Both the position numbers and the translations under genes were made by a program. Below the pieces are notes generated by a model that was given only the letters and a program-made list of their open reading frames with translations, had not been told where the DNA came from and did not search any database. A stretch of DNA of 64,000 nt from Planococcus maritimus (lineage in GTDB: Bacteria; Bacillota; Bacilli; Bacillales_A; Planococcaceae), in NCBI RefSeq assembly GCF_001687625.2, contig NZ_CP016538.2:1270501-1334500 (forward strand), written 5' to 3'. Position 1 is the stretch's first letter; each line of letters opens with the position of its first letter. Of this stretch, positions 17,547 through 27,298 are shown in pieces.

Positions 17547-18644
17547 TTACCGGTTGATGATCGTCAGTTCTTTCGGGAATTTGGTCAGTACTTCGTAGCC
17601 GTTTTCAGTGACGACCAAATCGTCTTCGATGCGCACGCCGACTTGGTCAGTGACATAAATGCCGGGTTCGATCGTAAACACCATGCCCGCTTCGAGCGGC
17701 ATGTCGTTACTGCCGTGGATTGATGGGAATTCATGGACAGAAATCCCAAGTCCGTGGCCGAGGCGATGTGTGAAATAGTCGCCGTACCCTGCATCTTCAA
17801 TGGTTTTGCGGGCGATCCCGTCGAGCTCAGCCGCTGTGACGCCAGGACGCACGGCGTCAAGTGCTGCTTGTTCTGAACGTTTGACGATATCGTATACTTT
17901 TTTCGCTTGCTCACTCGGTTCACCAAAAGCGAGCGTACGGGTGATGTCCGAGCAATAGCCCTCATAGATAACGCCGAGGTCCATCAATACGAGGTCGCCG
18001 AGTTCAATTTTGCGTTGCCCAGTTTTACCGTGTGGAGATGCGGCTTTAGGGCCCGTCAGCACGGTCGTGTCAAATGACATATGAGTGATGCCGCGCTTTT
18101 TCAAGGCCGTCTCGATTTCCGTCATCAACTCGATTTCTTTCATGCCTTCTTGCATGACGTCCGCTGCTACTTCAATGGCATAATCCGCAAGCGATGCAGC
18201 GTGACGCAAAATGTCGAGTTCGGCGGCGTCTTTGATAACGCGCATGGCGTTCATCTGTCCGTCGATGGAATGAATCTCGGGCGACTGAAAGAAGTGGTTG
18301 ACGGCGTCGTAGCGCTCAACGATCATGTGCGCTTTCTCGATGGCGATGCGTTTCATCGGCTGGTTTCGGGTGGCGGCTGTGTCATACAAAACTTGCATGG
18401 CATCTTGTGTATCGGCGTGTCCCGAGATCTCACCGGTCCAACCAGCCGCTTTCGCATCACTGGCTTCCATTGCCGGGCAGATCAAAAACGGTTCTGCATC
18501 GGCAAATACCATAACGGCGAGCAACCGCTCTTTTGGATCGCTGTTAAAACCCGTCAAATAGAAAACGTTATGCGGATCGGTGATGAGCGCCGCATCAAGT
18601 TGTTGCTGTTTCAAAAACCTCTGTAAATTCGTTAATTTGGTCAT
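17547..18644 (-). CDS. pepQ: Xaa-Pro dipeptidase, M24B family
   Basis: A 365-residue metallopeptidase with an N-terminal creatinase-like domain (about 1-130) and a pita-bread catalytic domain. The five metal ligands are in [34 protein letters not shown] and RIEDD. It cleaves dipeptides with C-terminal proline. It is similar to B. subtilis YkvY/YqhT-type peptidases. It is transcribed divergently from ytkL, 90 bases away. Confidence 0.92.
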   Translation of the reverse strand: MTKLTNLQRFLKQQQLDAALITDPHNVFYLTGFNSDPKERLLAVMVFADAEPFLICPAMEASDAKAAGWTGEISGHADTQDAMQVLYDTAATRNQPMKRIAIEKAHMIVERYDAVNHFFQSPEIHSIDGQMNAMRVIKDAAELDILRHAASLADYAIEVAADVMQEGMKEIELMTEIETALKKRGITHMSFDTTVLTGPKAASPHGKTGQRKIELGDLVLMDLGVIYEGYCSDITRTLAFGEPSEQAKKVYDIVKRSEQAALDAVRPGVTAAELDGIARKTIEDAGYGDYFTHRLGHGLGISVHEFPSIHGSNDMPLEAGMVFTIEPGIYVTDQVGVRIEDDLVVTENGYEVLTKFPKELTIINR

Positions 18645-18734
18645 CTGTATTCCTCCCCTTCATGTGTAGCATATCAAAATTCAGGGTATAAAACAGCAGA
18701 AAGCCAAGAGTCAAAACTCTATTGGAGGGATAAC

Positions 18735-19415
18735 ATGAAAATTTCATTTCACGGACATTCAGTGGTGAAAATCCACACCGGCGGCAAAACAATTCTCATC
18801 GATCCATTCATTAACGGAAACGAATTGACCGACCTGATTGCAAATGAAGAAAAGCCAGATGCGATCCTGTTGACGCATGCGCATAACGACCATGTGGGTG
18901 ACACTGTGGCAATCGCAAAATCCTGCGGGGCTGTCGTTGTAGCACCCGTCGAGCTGGCGAATTATTTAAGTGGGCAAGGCTTGGATGCGGTCGGCATGAA
19001 CCTCGGCGGTGCTAAAGAGTTCGAATTCGGGAAGGTGAAATATACAAAAGCGTTCCACAGCTCGTCTTATACGACAGATGAGGGGGAAGTCATTTACGGT
19101 GGTATGCCAGCCGGAATTCTTTTTGAAGCGGAAGGCAAGACCGTCTATCACGCAGGGGATACAGAAGTTTTCGGAGATATGGAAATCATCGGCAAGCGAC
19201 ATTCAATCGATTTGGCGTTTGTGCCAATCGGCGATTTCTTTACGATGGGGCCGGAAGATGCGGCTTATGCGGTAGAACTGCTACATCCGAAGACCGTAGT
19301 GCCAATTCACTACAACACCTTCCCACCGATCAAACAAGATCCGGAACAATTCAAGCAAGTAGTCAAGCAGGCGGAAGTTCAAATAATGGAACCTGGAGAC
19401 AGCATCGAATTATAA
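18735..19415 (+). CDS. ytkL: Metallo-beta-lactamase-fold hydrolase, UPF0173 (YtkL)
   Basis: A 226-residue MBL-fold protein. The metal motif HAHNDH, the later histidines in HSSSY and YHAGDTEVF, and the C-terminal PIHYNT are present. The family (UPF0173) has no proven substrate. TTGGAGGG precedes the ATG. It lies upstream of ytoI, from which a terminator separates it, an order shared with B. subtilis. Confidence 0.9.
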   Translation: MKISFHGHSVVKIHTGGKTILIDPFINGNELTDLIANEEKPDAILLTHAHNDHVGDTVAIAKSCGAVVVAPVELANYLSGQGLDAVGMNLGGAKEFEFGKVKYTKAFHSSSYTTDEGEVIYGGMPAGILFEAEGKTVYHAGDTEVFGDMEIIGKRHSIDLAFVPIGDFFTMGPEDAAYAVELLHPKTVVPIHYNTFPPIKQDPEQFKQVVKQAEVQIMEPGDSIEL

Positions 19416-19433
19416 GCAACAACACTGTATGCA

Positions 19434-19474
19434 AACGGGCAAAAGGGAGAAGTATTCCTTTTGTCCGTTTTTTT
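19434..19474 (+). terminator. ytkL terminator
   Basis: ACGGGCAAAAGG / CCTTTTGTCCGT stem with a GT wobble, loop GAGAAGTATT, then seven Ts. Confidence 0.85.
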
Positions 19475-19582
19475 GTTGATGGGGAGGCGAAAGTCGTTCG
19501 AGCTGCTCTTGCCGAGTTGTCGACTTCCCTTTGGATTATGATAAACTAGGGAGTAGAGGATAGCAGAAAGAATGGTGAAACC

Positions 19583-20890
19583 ATGGCAACGAAACACGAA
19601 CAGATTTTGGACTATATCGAGACTTTGGCTGTAGGAGAGAAAATCTCCGTTCGCCGGATTGCCAAAGAGCTTCAAGTTTCAGAAGGCACCGCTTACCGGG
19701 CCATTAAAGAAGCGGAAAACAAGCGGTTGGTGTCAACGATTGAACGGGTTGGCACCATTCGCATCGAGCGCAAGAAAAAAGAGAACATCGAGCGGTTGAC
19801 TTATGCGGAAATTGTCAAAGTCGTCGATGGCCAAGTGCTCGGGGGACGGGCAGGACTCCATAAATCGCTCAATAAATTCGTCATCGGTGCGATGCAGCTT
19901 GAAGACATGATGCGCTATACGGAAGCGGGCAATTTGCTGATTGTCGGCAATCGCTACAAAGCTCACGAGTATGCCTTGCAAGCAGGAGCTGCTGTACTTG
20001 TCACCGGAGGCTTTGACGCCTCGGACCAAGTGAAGAAGCTCGCCGACGAACTGGAACTGCCAGTAATCTCCACCAGTTACGATACATTTACTGTGGCGAC
20101 AATGATTAACCGGGCAATTTACGATCAATTAATTAAAAAAGAGATTTTGCTCATTGAAGATATCTTAATCCCGCTTGAAAACACGCATTTTCTGCACGTC
20201 AAGGATCCAATCAGCCGCTATAATGAATTAAATAACGAAACGACGCATGGTGGATTTCCGGTCGTCGACAGCAACGGCCGGCTGGTCGGCATCGTCACTT
20301 CGCGTGACGTCATCGGTGCATCTGATACGGAAGCAATCGACAAAGTGATGACCAAAGATCCAATTACTGTTTCACTGCAGACGAGTGTCGCAGCAGCAGG
20401 CCACCGGATGATTTGGGAAGGCATCGACTTGCTGCCGATTACAGACGACCATCACAATTTGATGGGCATCATCAGTCGACAAGATGTGTTGAAAGCGATT
20501 CAAACAGCCCAGCGCCAGCCACAACAAGGCGAAACGATCGATGATATTATCAAAAGCCAATTAAACCTGGTACAAGAAGACAAACTCAGTTTGGAATTTC
20601 GTGTCACGCCTCAAATGACCAATGCGTACGGCTCTTTGTCTTATGGGGCTTATACGATGGTGCTGACAGAAGCAGCGGCGACAGCACTCAAGACGAAAAA
20701 CCGTAAAGACAGCGTGCTAGAAAACATGACAGTTTATTTCCTAAAGCCTGTGCAATTGGACGCCGCATTGATCATCCGGCCGACAATTTTGGACATTAGC
20801 CGTAAGTCAGCAAAAGTTGATGTGGAAGTATTTTACGATCAGCAAGTAATCGGCAAATCGATGTTGACATTCCAATTGCTCGACCGTTAA
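19583..20890 (+). CDS. ytoI: DRTGG/CBS/thioesterase regulator-like protein (YtoI)
   Basis: A 435-residue multidomain protein: an N-terminal winged-helix segment (about 1-65, SVRRIAKELQVSEGTAYRAI), a DRTGG domain (about 70-185), a pair of CBS domains (about 190-310, with FPVVDSNGRLVGIVTSRDV and LLPITDDHHNLMGIISRQD) and a C-terminal hot-dog thioesterase-like domain (about 320-435). CBS pairs usually bind adenine nucleotides. The combination suggests a nucleotide-sensing regulator, but its targets are unknown. The ATG is weakly preceded by GGTGAAACC. Confidence 0.88.
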   Translation: MATKHEQILDYIETLAVGEKISVRRIAKELQVSEGTAYRAIKEAENKRLVSTIERVGTIRIERKKKENIERLTYAEIVKVVDGQVLGGRAGLHKSLNKFVIGAMQLEDMMRYTEAGNLLIVGNRYKAHEYALQAGAAVLVTGGFDASDQVKKLADELELPVISTSYDTFTVATMINRAIYDQLIKKEILLIEDILIPLENTHFLHVKDPISRYNELNNETTHGGFPVVDSNGRLVGIVTSRDVIGASDTEAIDKVMTKDPITVSLQTSVAAAGHRMIWEGIDLLPITDDHHNLMGIISRQDVLKAIQTAQRQPQQGETIDDIIKSQLNLVQEDKLSLEFRVTPQMTNAYGSLSYGAYTMVLTEAAATALKTKNRKDSVLENMTVYFLKPVQLDAALIIRPTILDISRKSAKVDVEVFYDQQVIGKSMLTFQLLDR

Positions 20891-20928
20891 AGATTGCTGT
20901 CTTCATACAGAAGAAGTGAAAAACGCCA

Positions 20929-20962
20929 AAAAAAAACCTCTCCACATGGGAGGGGCTGTTTT
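20929..20962. terminator. Terminator between ytoI and ytpI
   Basis: Eight As, CCTCTCC / GGGAGGGG around ACAT, then CTGTTTT. It is shared by the two convergent genes. Confidence 0.75.
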
Positions 20963-21260
20963 ATGGATTCAAGCGGGTTTCTTCGTCTAGAAATGCTTGG
21001 TAATGGCGGTTTGCCTTGTAATTATGAACAATCAGCACCAAGCCCAGGACGATGAAAATCCCTGCGATGATATAAGTGACAGCAGTTTGGAAGATAAACA
21101 GCTGGTTGACGCCGAAAAAGGCAATAAAGCTGCCGAGCGCAATTTGGGCGCGGCTAGCATACCAGTTTTTACGCACCGGCAGACGTGTGCGGATTTGTTT
21201 CGTTTTATAATAAAGATAAAATGCAGCTGAAACGATAATCAAAAATATAAATATAAGCAT
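20961..21260 (-). CDS. ytpI: YtpI family small membrane protein
   Basis: A 99-residue protein with three hydrophobic segments: residues 1-17 (MLIFIFLIIVSAAFYLY), about 38-55 and about 58-78. It matches YtpI, a membrane protein of unknown function located next to nrnA (ytqI) in B. subtilis. The ATG at 21260 follows AGGAGGTTCCCC. The longer frame to 21446 runs into the divergent nrnA and has no RBS. Confidence 0.85.
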   Translation of the reverse strand: MLIFIFLIIVSAAFYLYYKTKQIRTRLPVRKNWYASRAQIALGSFIAFFGVNQLFIFQTAVTYIIAGIFIVLGLVLIVHNYKANRHYQAFLDEETRLNP

Positions 21261-21353
21261 GGGGAACCTCCTGTTATGCAAATCTATTTCCATTGTAATG
21301 GGGATGATCTGAAAATGCGAATGGATTTCCCTGCCTACTGGAGGATTAAAGCA

Positions 21354-22294
21354 ATGTATAGTCAAATCATCGACACAATTAAACAATTCGATACCATCAT
21401 CATTCACCGCCATGTACGACCTGACCCCGATGCATACGGTTCCCAAATCGGCTTAAAATACATAATCAGCCACAACTACCCAAACAAGCGCGTGCTTGCG
21501 GCGGGAGAACATGATTACACAATGGATTTCCTTGATTTTCCCGATACGGTTGAAGACGCAGATTTTGAAGGGGCTTTGGTCATCGTTACAGACACGGCCA
21601 ATACAGACCGCATCGATGAGCAGCGCTATCTAAAAGGAGCGAAGTTGGTGAAAATCGACCATCACCCGAATGATGATAATTATGGGGATATTTGTTATGT
21701 CGATACTAAAGCCAGCTCTTCTTCTGAAATGATTTACGAATTGTTTGCATGTGGGCAAGCGGAAGAAAACTGGACCATGCCCGATAAAGGGGCAAGACTG
21801 CTCTATGCTGGGATTATTGGCGATACCGGGCGTTTCTTGTTTCCGAGTACCACCCAAAAAACATTCGACGTGGCTGGCGAGTTGATTAAATTTGATTTCG
21901 ACCGCAATGAGCTCCATAACGGCATGTACGAAATGGATCGCAAATTGCTTCATTTGCAGGGGTATATGTATCAAAATTTCCAAATGAATGAGAATGGTGC
22001 AGCTTTTGTGAAAATCACACGAGATATTTTGGCGAAATTCGAAGTAACGGCAACCGATACCTCATTATTGGTCGGCTCCCTCGGCAATGTGAAAGGCATC
22101 AGAGCTTGGGTTATCCTAATAGAAGAAGATGCTGAAATTCGCGTTCGGCTGCGTTCTAAAGGACCCGTCATCAATACGCTTGCAAAAGAATTTGGGGGCG
22201 GGGCCATCCGATGGCCTCTGGCGCCGTCGCATATTCCTGGGAGGAAGCTGACCGTGTCATTGGGCGCCTGGAGGAAATTTGCGCGAAGGCATAA
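21354..22294 (+). CDS. nrnA: NrnA oligoribonuclease/pAp phosphatase with an apparent 1-nt deletion
   Basis: A DHH-DHHA1 phosphoesterase that degrades nanoRNA and 3'-phosphoadenosine 5'-phosphate. Motifs HRHVRPDPDAYGSQ, VTDTANTDR and KIDHHPND are intact. Near the C-terminus the frame reads LAKEFGGGAIRWP, where the family has EFGGGGHPMASG. Adding one G in the G-run at 22200-22203 restores GGGGHPMASGAVAYSWEE and a normal end at TAA 22292-22294. As written, the frame stops at 22308-22310 with an unrelated tail. The start at 21354 follows GGAGG. Either a sequencing error or a real frameshift. Confidence 0.85.
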
Positions 22295-22311
22295 GGAAAG
22301 AAGGTGTTGAA

Positions 22312-25300
22312 ATGGTCTATCCGCATATCGTGACGGCGGCTGATCCGCTCCAAAGCACGATTCGCCTTGAAGAATTATTCGGAGTTCTCATAGAACAAGG
22401 CGCTGGAGCGGCAGCTCTGGTCAATTCTAAATTATATGGCGTTCTTCCTTTTTGGGACGCATGCAAAAAGGCCGGCATCCACGGGGTGCTCGGCCTTTCC
22501 GTGCCTGTTGATTTTGATGGTGCCGCGCTGCCTGTTGTGCTTTATGCACAGAACAACACCGGTTACCATATGTTATTAAAACTAAGCAGTGCTTTAGCCA
22601 CACGAGATGTGGAAGCAATCCCGCAAAAATGGCTAGTTGCATATCAGGAAGGTTTATTCTGTGTGATTCCCGATCATGCCATGTGGGTGTTGACAGATCG
22701 TAGTGAAGCGTTCGGCATTCTGTCGCGTTTATTTGGGGAGCGCTTGATTGCTAGTATCGAGCGGCCTGGTGGCATGATCAAAGAAACCGAAAGCGCATTT
22801 ATCGACAGCTGTTCATCATTTGGGCTCCAATTCATGGCGAGCCATGAATGCCGTTATATAAAAGAGCAAGATGCTTTCGCTTATGAAGTAGCAAGTGCAA
22901 TCGGCGACGGCTTTAAGCTTAGCGATCCCGAACGGGGGAAACCTGAGCATTCATCGGCTTTTGTGCCAACGAAAAGCCAATGGGCGGAATGGTTTTCAGA
23001 CCATCCAGAATGGTTGGAGCAAAGCCGTACGTTGCTTATGAGCTGCCGTGTCACCATCTCCTTGAATCGACAATTGCTGCCAAAATATCCGGTAAAAGAA
23101 GGTAGCGATAAACACGATGTCATCCGTTCACTTTGTTTGAATGGCTTACAAGAACGTGTCGGGGAATTGCAACAAACTTATTCGGATAGACTCGATTACG
23201 AACTGGGCGTCATTTCGTCCATGGGCTATATCGATTACTTTCTCATCGTGTCCGACTTTATGGCCTTTGCCAGAAAAAAAGGCATCTTGACCGGGCCGGG
23301 CCGTGGATCTTCTGCCGGTTCACTCGTGGCCTTTGCACTGCGCATTACGGACGTAGACCCGCTTGCACACGGCTTGTTATTCGAACGGTTCCTGAATCCA
23401 GAGCGTGTCACTTTGCCGGATATCGATATTGATTTCGCAGATCACCGCCGCCATGAAGTCGTCGAATATGTTGCGAAAAAATATGGCGCCTTGCAAACGG
23501 CACAAATCATTACTTTCGGAACATTGTCAGCAAAAGCGGTTGCGAGAGATACAGCAAGGGTATTTGGGTTTGAGGCTGAAGAACTTGAGAAAATTTCAAA
23601 ACTTATCCCGAGTCGACCAGGCATCACTTTGCGCGAAGCACTTCGCGAATCGAAAGCTCTAGAAGAATGGATTATCGGCAATGAAACCCGTGAACGTTGG
23701 TTCAAAACTGCGCTCCGGCTGGAAGGCCTTCCCCGCAATTCTTCTATTCATGCCGCAGGCGTCATTTTGAGCCCGGGCCCGTTAGTGGATTACGTACCAA
23801 TTGAAAAAGGCAATGACGATATATTCATCACCCAATGGCCTATGCAGGAACTTGAAGCGATCGGCTTATTGAAAATGGATTTTCTTGGGCTGCGCAATTT
23901 AACCATTTTGGAAAACATGGCGCATATGCTAAAACGCGACCGAAACATGACAATAGATTACCGAAACTTGCCGTTCGACGATCAAGCAAGCTTTAGCCTA
24001 CTGGCAAAAGGCGATACAGCGGGCATTTTTCAGTTAGAATCACCGGGCATGCGGCGAGCTTTGATGCTCATTAAACCGAATGCATTTGGTGATATTGTCG
24101 CGGTTAATGCCTTGTACCGCCCAGGCCCGATGGAATTTATCCCGCTTTATGCGCGGCGCAAGCACGCAGAAGAGGCGGTCACCTATATTCATCCCGTACT
24201 AGAGCCGATTTTATCGGAAACATATGGCGTCATCGTCTATCAGGAGCAAATCATGAAAATTGCTGCTGACATGGCGGGCTTTAGTCTAGGCGAAGCCGAT
24301 CTATTGCGCCGAGCTGTCAGCAAAAAAAGTCGCCAAATACTTGATGAAGAGCGTGAGCATTTTGTTGGCGGTGCTACGGAGAAAGGCTATACCGCTAAAG
24401 AAGCAGGGGATGTTTATGACTTGATTGTGCGGTTTGCCGATTATGGCTTTCCGAAAAGCCATGCAGTCGCCTATAGCATGATTTCTTATCAACTGGCGTA
24501 TATGAAAGCCCATTACCCTGTGCAGTTTTATGCTGCCCTATTATCGAACAGCCAAGGCAATAATGAGAAAACGGCTCAATTCATGCGGGAAATGAAAGAT
24601 CGTGGAATTGCCCTTGCCGCGCCTTGTATACGAAACAGCCGCTATGGATTTTCATCGGAGGGCCAACAAGTTCGTGCAGGATTGAGCACTGTAAAAGGCG
24701 TTCCTGGCACAGCAGTGAAAGCCATTCTGGCAGCTAGAAAAAATGGCCCCTTTGAAAGCCTCTTTAATATTGCTGAACGCATATCAGCCGTGCATTTCAC
24801 TCGCAAAGCGCTTGAGCCATTGATCAAAGCGGGCGCATTGGATGAGCTTGGCAAAGATCGTGCTGTGCTGCTCGCATCTCTAGACAGCGCAATCAAGCAT
24901 GCAGAACTGGTTAAGCCCAATGAAGAACCTGGTTTGTTCGATGAAATGGGATCTAGCTTTATGAAACCGAAATACACAAAAGCTGAACCAATGCCCGACG
25001 GACTCAAGCTCGACTTTGAAAAAGAAGCACTTGGATTTTATTTGAGTACCCATCCTGTGGAACGTGAAAAAGAACAGCGAAATAAAACGTATACAGCGCT
25101 CAACGACATGCCGAAGAAAAAGGACCGCGAGCGTGTAGAAGTGCTGGGACTGGTAGAAGATGTGCGCCGCATCCGTACAAAAAAAGGCGATGCAATGGCT
25201 TTTGTAACCTTACAGGACGAAACCGGCGTCGCATCGGTTACGCTGTTCCCAAAAGAGTATGCACAGTACAACGAAATGCTGGATAAGGATGCCTTGCTAG

Positions 25301-25365
25301 AAATCCAAGGAACAGCTGAAACCCGCCAAGGCAAGACGACCATCATCTGCAAAAACATCGTATGA
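22312..25365 (+). CDS. dnaE: DNA polymerase III alpha subunit DnaE
   Basis: A 1017-residue C-family replicative polymerase, the lagging-strand primer-extending enzyme in Firmicutes. The palm carries GPGRGSSAGSLVAF and the catalytic PDIDIDF, with the third acidic site in NALYRPGPMEF nearby. Helix-hairpin-helix and an OB-fold (VLGLVEDVRRIRTKKGD) follow, and the protein ends just after the OB-fold. The N-terminal PHP domain lacks the usual HxHS-type motif (it reads PHIVTAADPLQS), so it is degenerate. The protein is about 100 residues shorter than B. subtilis DnaE. GAAGGTG precedes the ATG. Confidence 0.96.
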   Translation: MVYPHIVTAADPLQSTIRLEELFGVLIEQGAGAAALVNSKLYGVLPFWDACKKAGIHGVLGLSVPVDFDGAALPVVLYAQNNTGYHMLLKLSSALATRDVEAIPQKWLVAYQEGLFCVIPDHAMWVLTDRSEAFGILSRLFGERLIASIERPGGMIKETESAFIDSCSSFGLQFMASHECRYIKEQDAFAYEVASAIGDGFKLSDPERGKPEHSSAFVPTKSQWAEWFSDHPEWLEQSRTLLMSCRVTISLNRQLLPKYPVKEGSDKHDVIRSLCLNGLQERVGELQQTYSDRLDYELGVISSMGYIDYFLIVSDFMAFARKKGILTGPGRGSSAGSLVAFALRITDVDPLAHGLLFERFLNPERVTLPDIDIDFADHRRHEVVEYVAKKYGALQTAQIITFGTLSAKAVARDTARVFGFEAEELEKISKLIPSRPGITLREALRESKALEEWIIGNETRERWFKTALRLEGLPRNSSIHAAGVILSPGPLVDYVPIEKGNDDIFITQWPMQELEAIGLLKMDFLGLRNLTILENMAHMLKRDRNMTIDYRNLPFDDQASFSLLAKGDTAGIFQLESPGMRRALMLIKPNAFGDIVAVNALYRPGPMEFIPLYARRKHAEEAVTYIHPVLEPILSETYGVIVYQEQIMKIAADMAGFSLGEADLLRRAVSKKSRQILDEEREHFVGGATEKGYTAKEAGDVYDLIVRFADYGFPKSHAVAYSMISYQLAYMKAHYPVQFYAALLSNSQGNNEKTAQFMREMKDRGIALAAPCIRNSRYGFSSEGQQVRAGLSTVKGVPGTAVKAILAARKNGPFESLFNIAERISAVHFTRKALEPLIKAGALDELGKDRAVLLASLDSAIKHAELVKPNEEPGLFDEMGSSFMKPKYTKAEPMPDGLKLDFEKEALGFYLSTHPVEREKEQRNKTYTALNDMPKKKDRERVEVLGLVEDVRRIRTKKGDAMAFVTLQDETGVASVTLFPKEYAQYNEMLDKDALLEIQGTAETRQGKTTIICKNIV

Positions 25366-25406
25366 AGGTACGGAATAAATCACATTCGTATAAAATAATC
25401 GACATT

Positions 25407-25429
25407 GGACTGCATTTCTTAAAAAGAAA
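25407..25429 (+). repeat. Left direct repeat (duplicated dnaE terminator half)
   Basis: A 23-base sequence starting GGACTGCATTTCTT is repeated exactly at 25674-25696. The bases that follow here (GGTAGTCT) are a diverged form of those following the right copy (TGCAGTTT), so the original duplication was probably about 31 bases and the hairpin on this side has decayed. Confidence 0.85.
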
Positions 25430-25437
25430 GGTAGTCT

Positions 25438-25673
25438 CAGAGTGTTGAAGAAGTCTATTATCCTCAATTAATGAAAAGAGCGGGAGACTATTCGACAATG
25501 AAAAATCAACGAACTCTCTAAGTATTTGAAGAAGTGTTAGCTCGACTCCAGTGGTAAAGCGAGACGACCGAGACCCCGCAAGACGCGAAGCGGCTGAGGA
25601 GGCTTGGGCGCGAGCCCACGGAGTCGTGCGATAAGCTTCGGAAAATACGACTTTTCACCTTTCTCGACAACCT
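25438..25673. mobile_element. MITE-like element, family A copy 1
   Basis: A 236-bp sequence without a transposase ORF. It shares with 54720-54958 the left end (CAGAGTGTTGAAGAAGTC...), an 83-bp identical core starting at GCTCGACTCCAG, and the right end TTTCTCGACAAC. The two ends form a poor inverted repeat (GTTGAAGAAG against GTTGTCGAGAAA). The core can fold: TGGGC-GCGA-GCCCA is a hairpin with a GNRA-type loop, and CCGC...GCGG a second stem. It lies between direct repeats of a terminator hairpin. Probably mobilised in trans; the mobilising transposase is not in the window. Confidence 0.75.
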
Positions 25674-25711
25674 GGACTGCATTTCTTAAAAAGAAATGCA
25701 GTTTTTTCTTT
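25674..25711 (+). terminator. Right direct repeat carrying the intact terminator
   Basis: ACTGCATTTCTT / AAGAAATGCAGT is a perfect 12-bp stem with loop AAA followed by TTTTTTCTTT. Its first 23 bases duplicate 25407-25429. It presumably was the original dnaE terminator before the element inserted. Confidence 0.85.
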
Positions 25712-25748
25712 ACGGCAGCGGAAATTTTTTGTAAGGTATAGAAGGATT

Positions 25749-25763
25749 AGTGGTCAGACCACT
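25749..25763. promoter_or_regulatory. FadR-type GntR operator
   Basis: A perfect palindrome AGTGGTC-A-GACCACT lies 30 bases before the regulator gene. TGGTCNGACCA is the core bound by FadR-subfamily GntR regulators (TNGTNNNACNA rule), so this is a good candidate autoregulatory site. Confidence 0.75.
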
Positions 25764-25793
25764 TTCAAAAAAATGGAAACAAAAGGAGTTTTC

Positions 25794-26426
25794 ATGACTC
25801 AACCAAAGCGTTATTTAAATATTGTAAGTGAAATGCGGGATATGATTCGGGAACAGAATATTCGTCCGGGTGACCGGATTCCATCAGAACGGGAGCTGGC
25901 TGAAAAGTTGGCAGTCGGCCGTTCGACGATCCGCGAAGCGCTCCGAAGCTTGGAATTGCTCGGGCTTATCGAAACGCGTCGCGGGGAAGGGACATTTTTG
26001 ACTGACCCTGGGAAACATCGCCTCGTTGAATTGCTGGCGACTTTCATCTTGCAAGATACAAAAACTCTAGAAGATATACGCGAAACGATGTGCATTCACG
26101 AAACTGCGGCAATCCAGGCTATTTGTTCAAGTGAAGCTTGGAAACTACCGGTCTGGGAGAGTTTGCGTGAGCGGCTCGACGGGCATGAATTTATCAGGGA
26201 AGATTTCGTCCGCGAGTTAATGGTATTGTCCGGCAACCGGTTATCGCTGAAAATTTGGTTCTTATTAAAGCAGTACGGGGGCAATCCTTACGACGGCGAA
26301 GCAAGCCTTGAAGAAAAAGCCTTATTGAAGAACATCCTGCTGGCCATTGAACAACAGGATGGCCCAACAGCCATCCGCGAATTCAAAACTTGGAGCAGCG
26401 TCTTAATTAAAGGAGAGAATGCATAA
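25794..26426 (+). CDS. GntR-family (FadR subgroup) transcriptional regulator
   Basis: A 210-residue regulator with an N-terminal winged helix ([42 protein letters not shown]) and a shorter C-terminal all-helical FCD-like effector domain. The RBS AAAGGAG is 8 bases from the ATG. Its stop overlaps the accD start by one base, so it is translationally coupled to accDA. In B. subtilis this place is held by the malic enzyme gene ytsJ. I infer a regulator of acetyl-CoA carboxylase or a linked acid/fatty-acid pathway; the effector is unknown. Confidence 0.85.
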   Translation: MTQPKRYLNIVSEMRDMIREQNIRPGDRIPSERELAEKLAVGRSTIREALRSLELLGLIETRRGEGTFLTDPGKHRLVELLATFILQDTKTLEDIRETMCIHETAAIQAICSSEAWKLPVWESLRERLDGHEFIREDFVRELMVLSGNRLSLKIWFLLKQYGGNPYDGEASLEEKALLKNILLAIEQQDGPTAIREFKTWSSVLIKGENA

Positions 26427-27298
26427 TGGCAATGATAAGAGATATATTCAAGCGAAAACGAGATGAAAAAGAAGCGACAATTCCGTCCAAAGCGGCTAAA
26501 GACGTGCCTGAAGGCTTGATGACCAAATGTCCGAACTGCAAACACATCACTTTAACAAAAGAATTGGAGAATTTGGGAAAAGTATGCCCGAAATGCGATC
26601 ATCATTTTAAAATGACAGCACGCGAACGGATTGTTCATCTATTGGACGAAGCGAGTTTTGAATCAGTAGACGATCATTTGAAATCTGAGAACCCGTTAAA
26701 TTTCCCAGGATACAGTGAAAAAGTTCAAGCTGACTGCGAAAAAACTGGTTTAAACGAAGCGGTGCTAACAGGAACAGGGGCGATTAAAGGACAACAAGTA
26801 GTCGTGGCTGTTATGGATTCACATTTTCGCATGGGCTCGATGGGCTCGGTAGTAGGCGAAAAAATCACGCGTGCTGTGGAATTGGCCACCAAGTTAAAAG
26901 TGCCATTTTTAATCTTTACAGCGAGTGGCGGGGCACGCATGCAAGAAGGCGTATTGTCGCTTATGCAAATGGCAAAAACAAGTGTTGCACTTAAACGCCA
27001 TTCGAACGAGGGCTTGTTGTTCGTGTCGATTTTGACGCATCCGACAACTGGCGGCGTGTCCGCGAGTTTTGCATCTGTCGGCGACATCAATTTGGCGGAA
27101 CCAAAGGCATTGATCGGCTTTGCCGGACGCCGCGTCATCGAACAAACGGTCCGTGAAAAATTGCCGGAAGACTTCCAAACGGCAGAATTTTTACTGGCTC
27201 ATGGACAGCTGGATGCGGTCGTACATCGGTCGAAAATGCGTGAGACATTATCGACGATTGTGCAACTGCACGTGAAAGGAGCTGAATCCAATGTCTAA
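26426..27298 (+). CDS. accD: Acetyl-CoA carboxylase carboxyltransferase subunit beta
   Basis: A 290-residue subunit with an N-terminal C4 zinc ribbon (CPNC...CPKC, about 32-55) and a crotonase-fold carboxyltransferase domain ([12 protein letters not shown]). With AccA it transfers CO2 from biotin to acetyl-CoA, giving malonyl-CoA for fatty acid synthesis. It starts inside the stop of the GntR gene (TAATG) and overlaps accA by 8 bases. The biotin carboxylase and carrier genes are elsewhere. Confidence 0.96.
   Translation: MAMIRDIFKRKRDEKEATIPSKAAKDVPEGLMTKCPNCKHITLTKELENLGKVCPKCDHHFKMTARERIVHLLDEASFESVDDHLKSENPLNFPGYSEKVQADCEKTGLNEAVLTGTGAIKGQQVVVAVMDSHFRMGSMGSVVGEKITRAVELATKLKVPFLIFTASGGARMQEGVLSLMQMAKTSVALKRHSNEGLLFVSILTHPTTGGVSASFASVGDINLAEPKALIGFAGRRVIEQTVREKLPEDFQTAEFLLAHGQLDAVVHRSKMRETLSTIVQLHVKGAESNV

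Noticed and set aside
21261-21353. Upstream start of nrnA at 21276 and of ytpI at 21446
   Set aside because: The two frames overlap each other in opposite directions; good RBSs exist for the shorter starts at 21354 and 21260.
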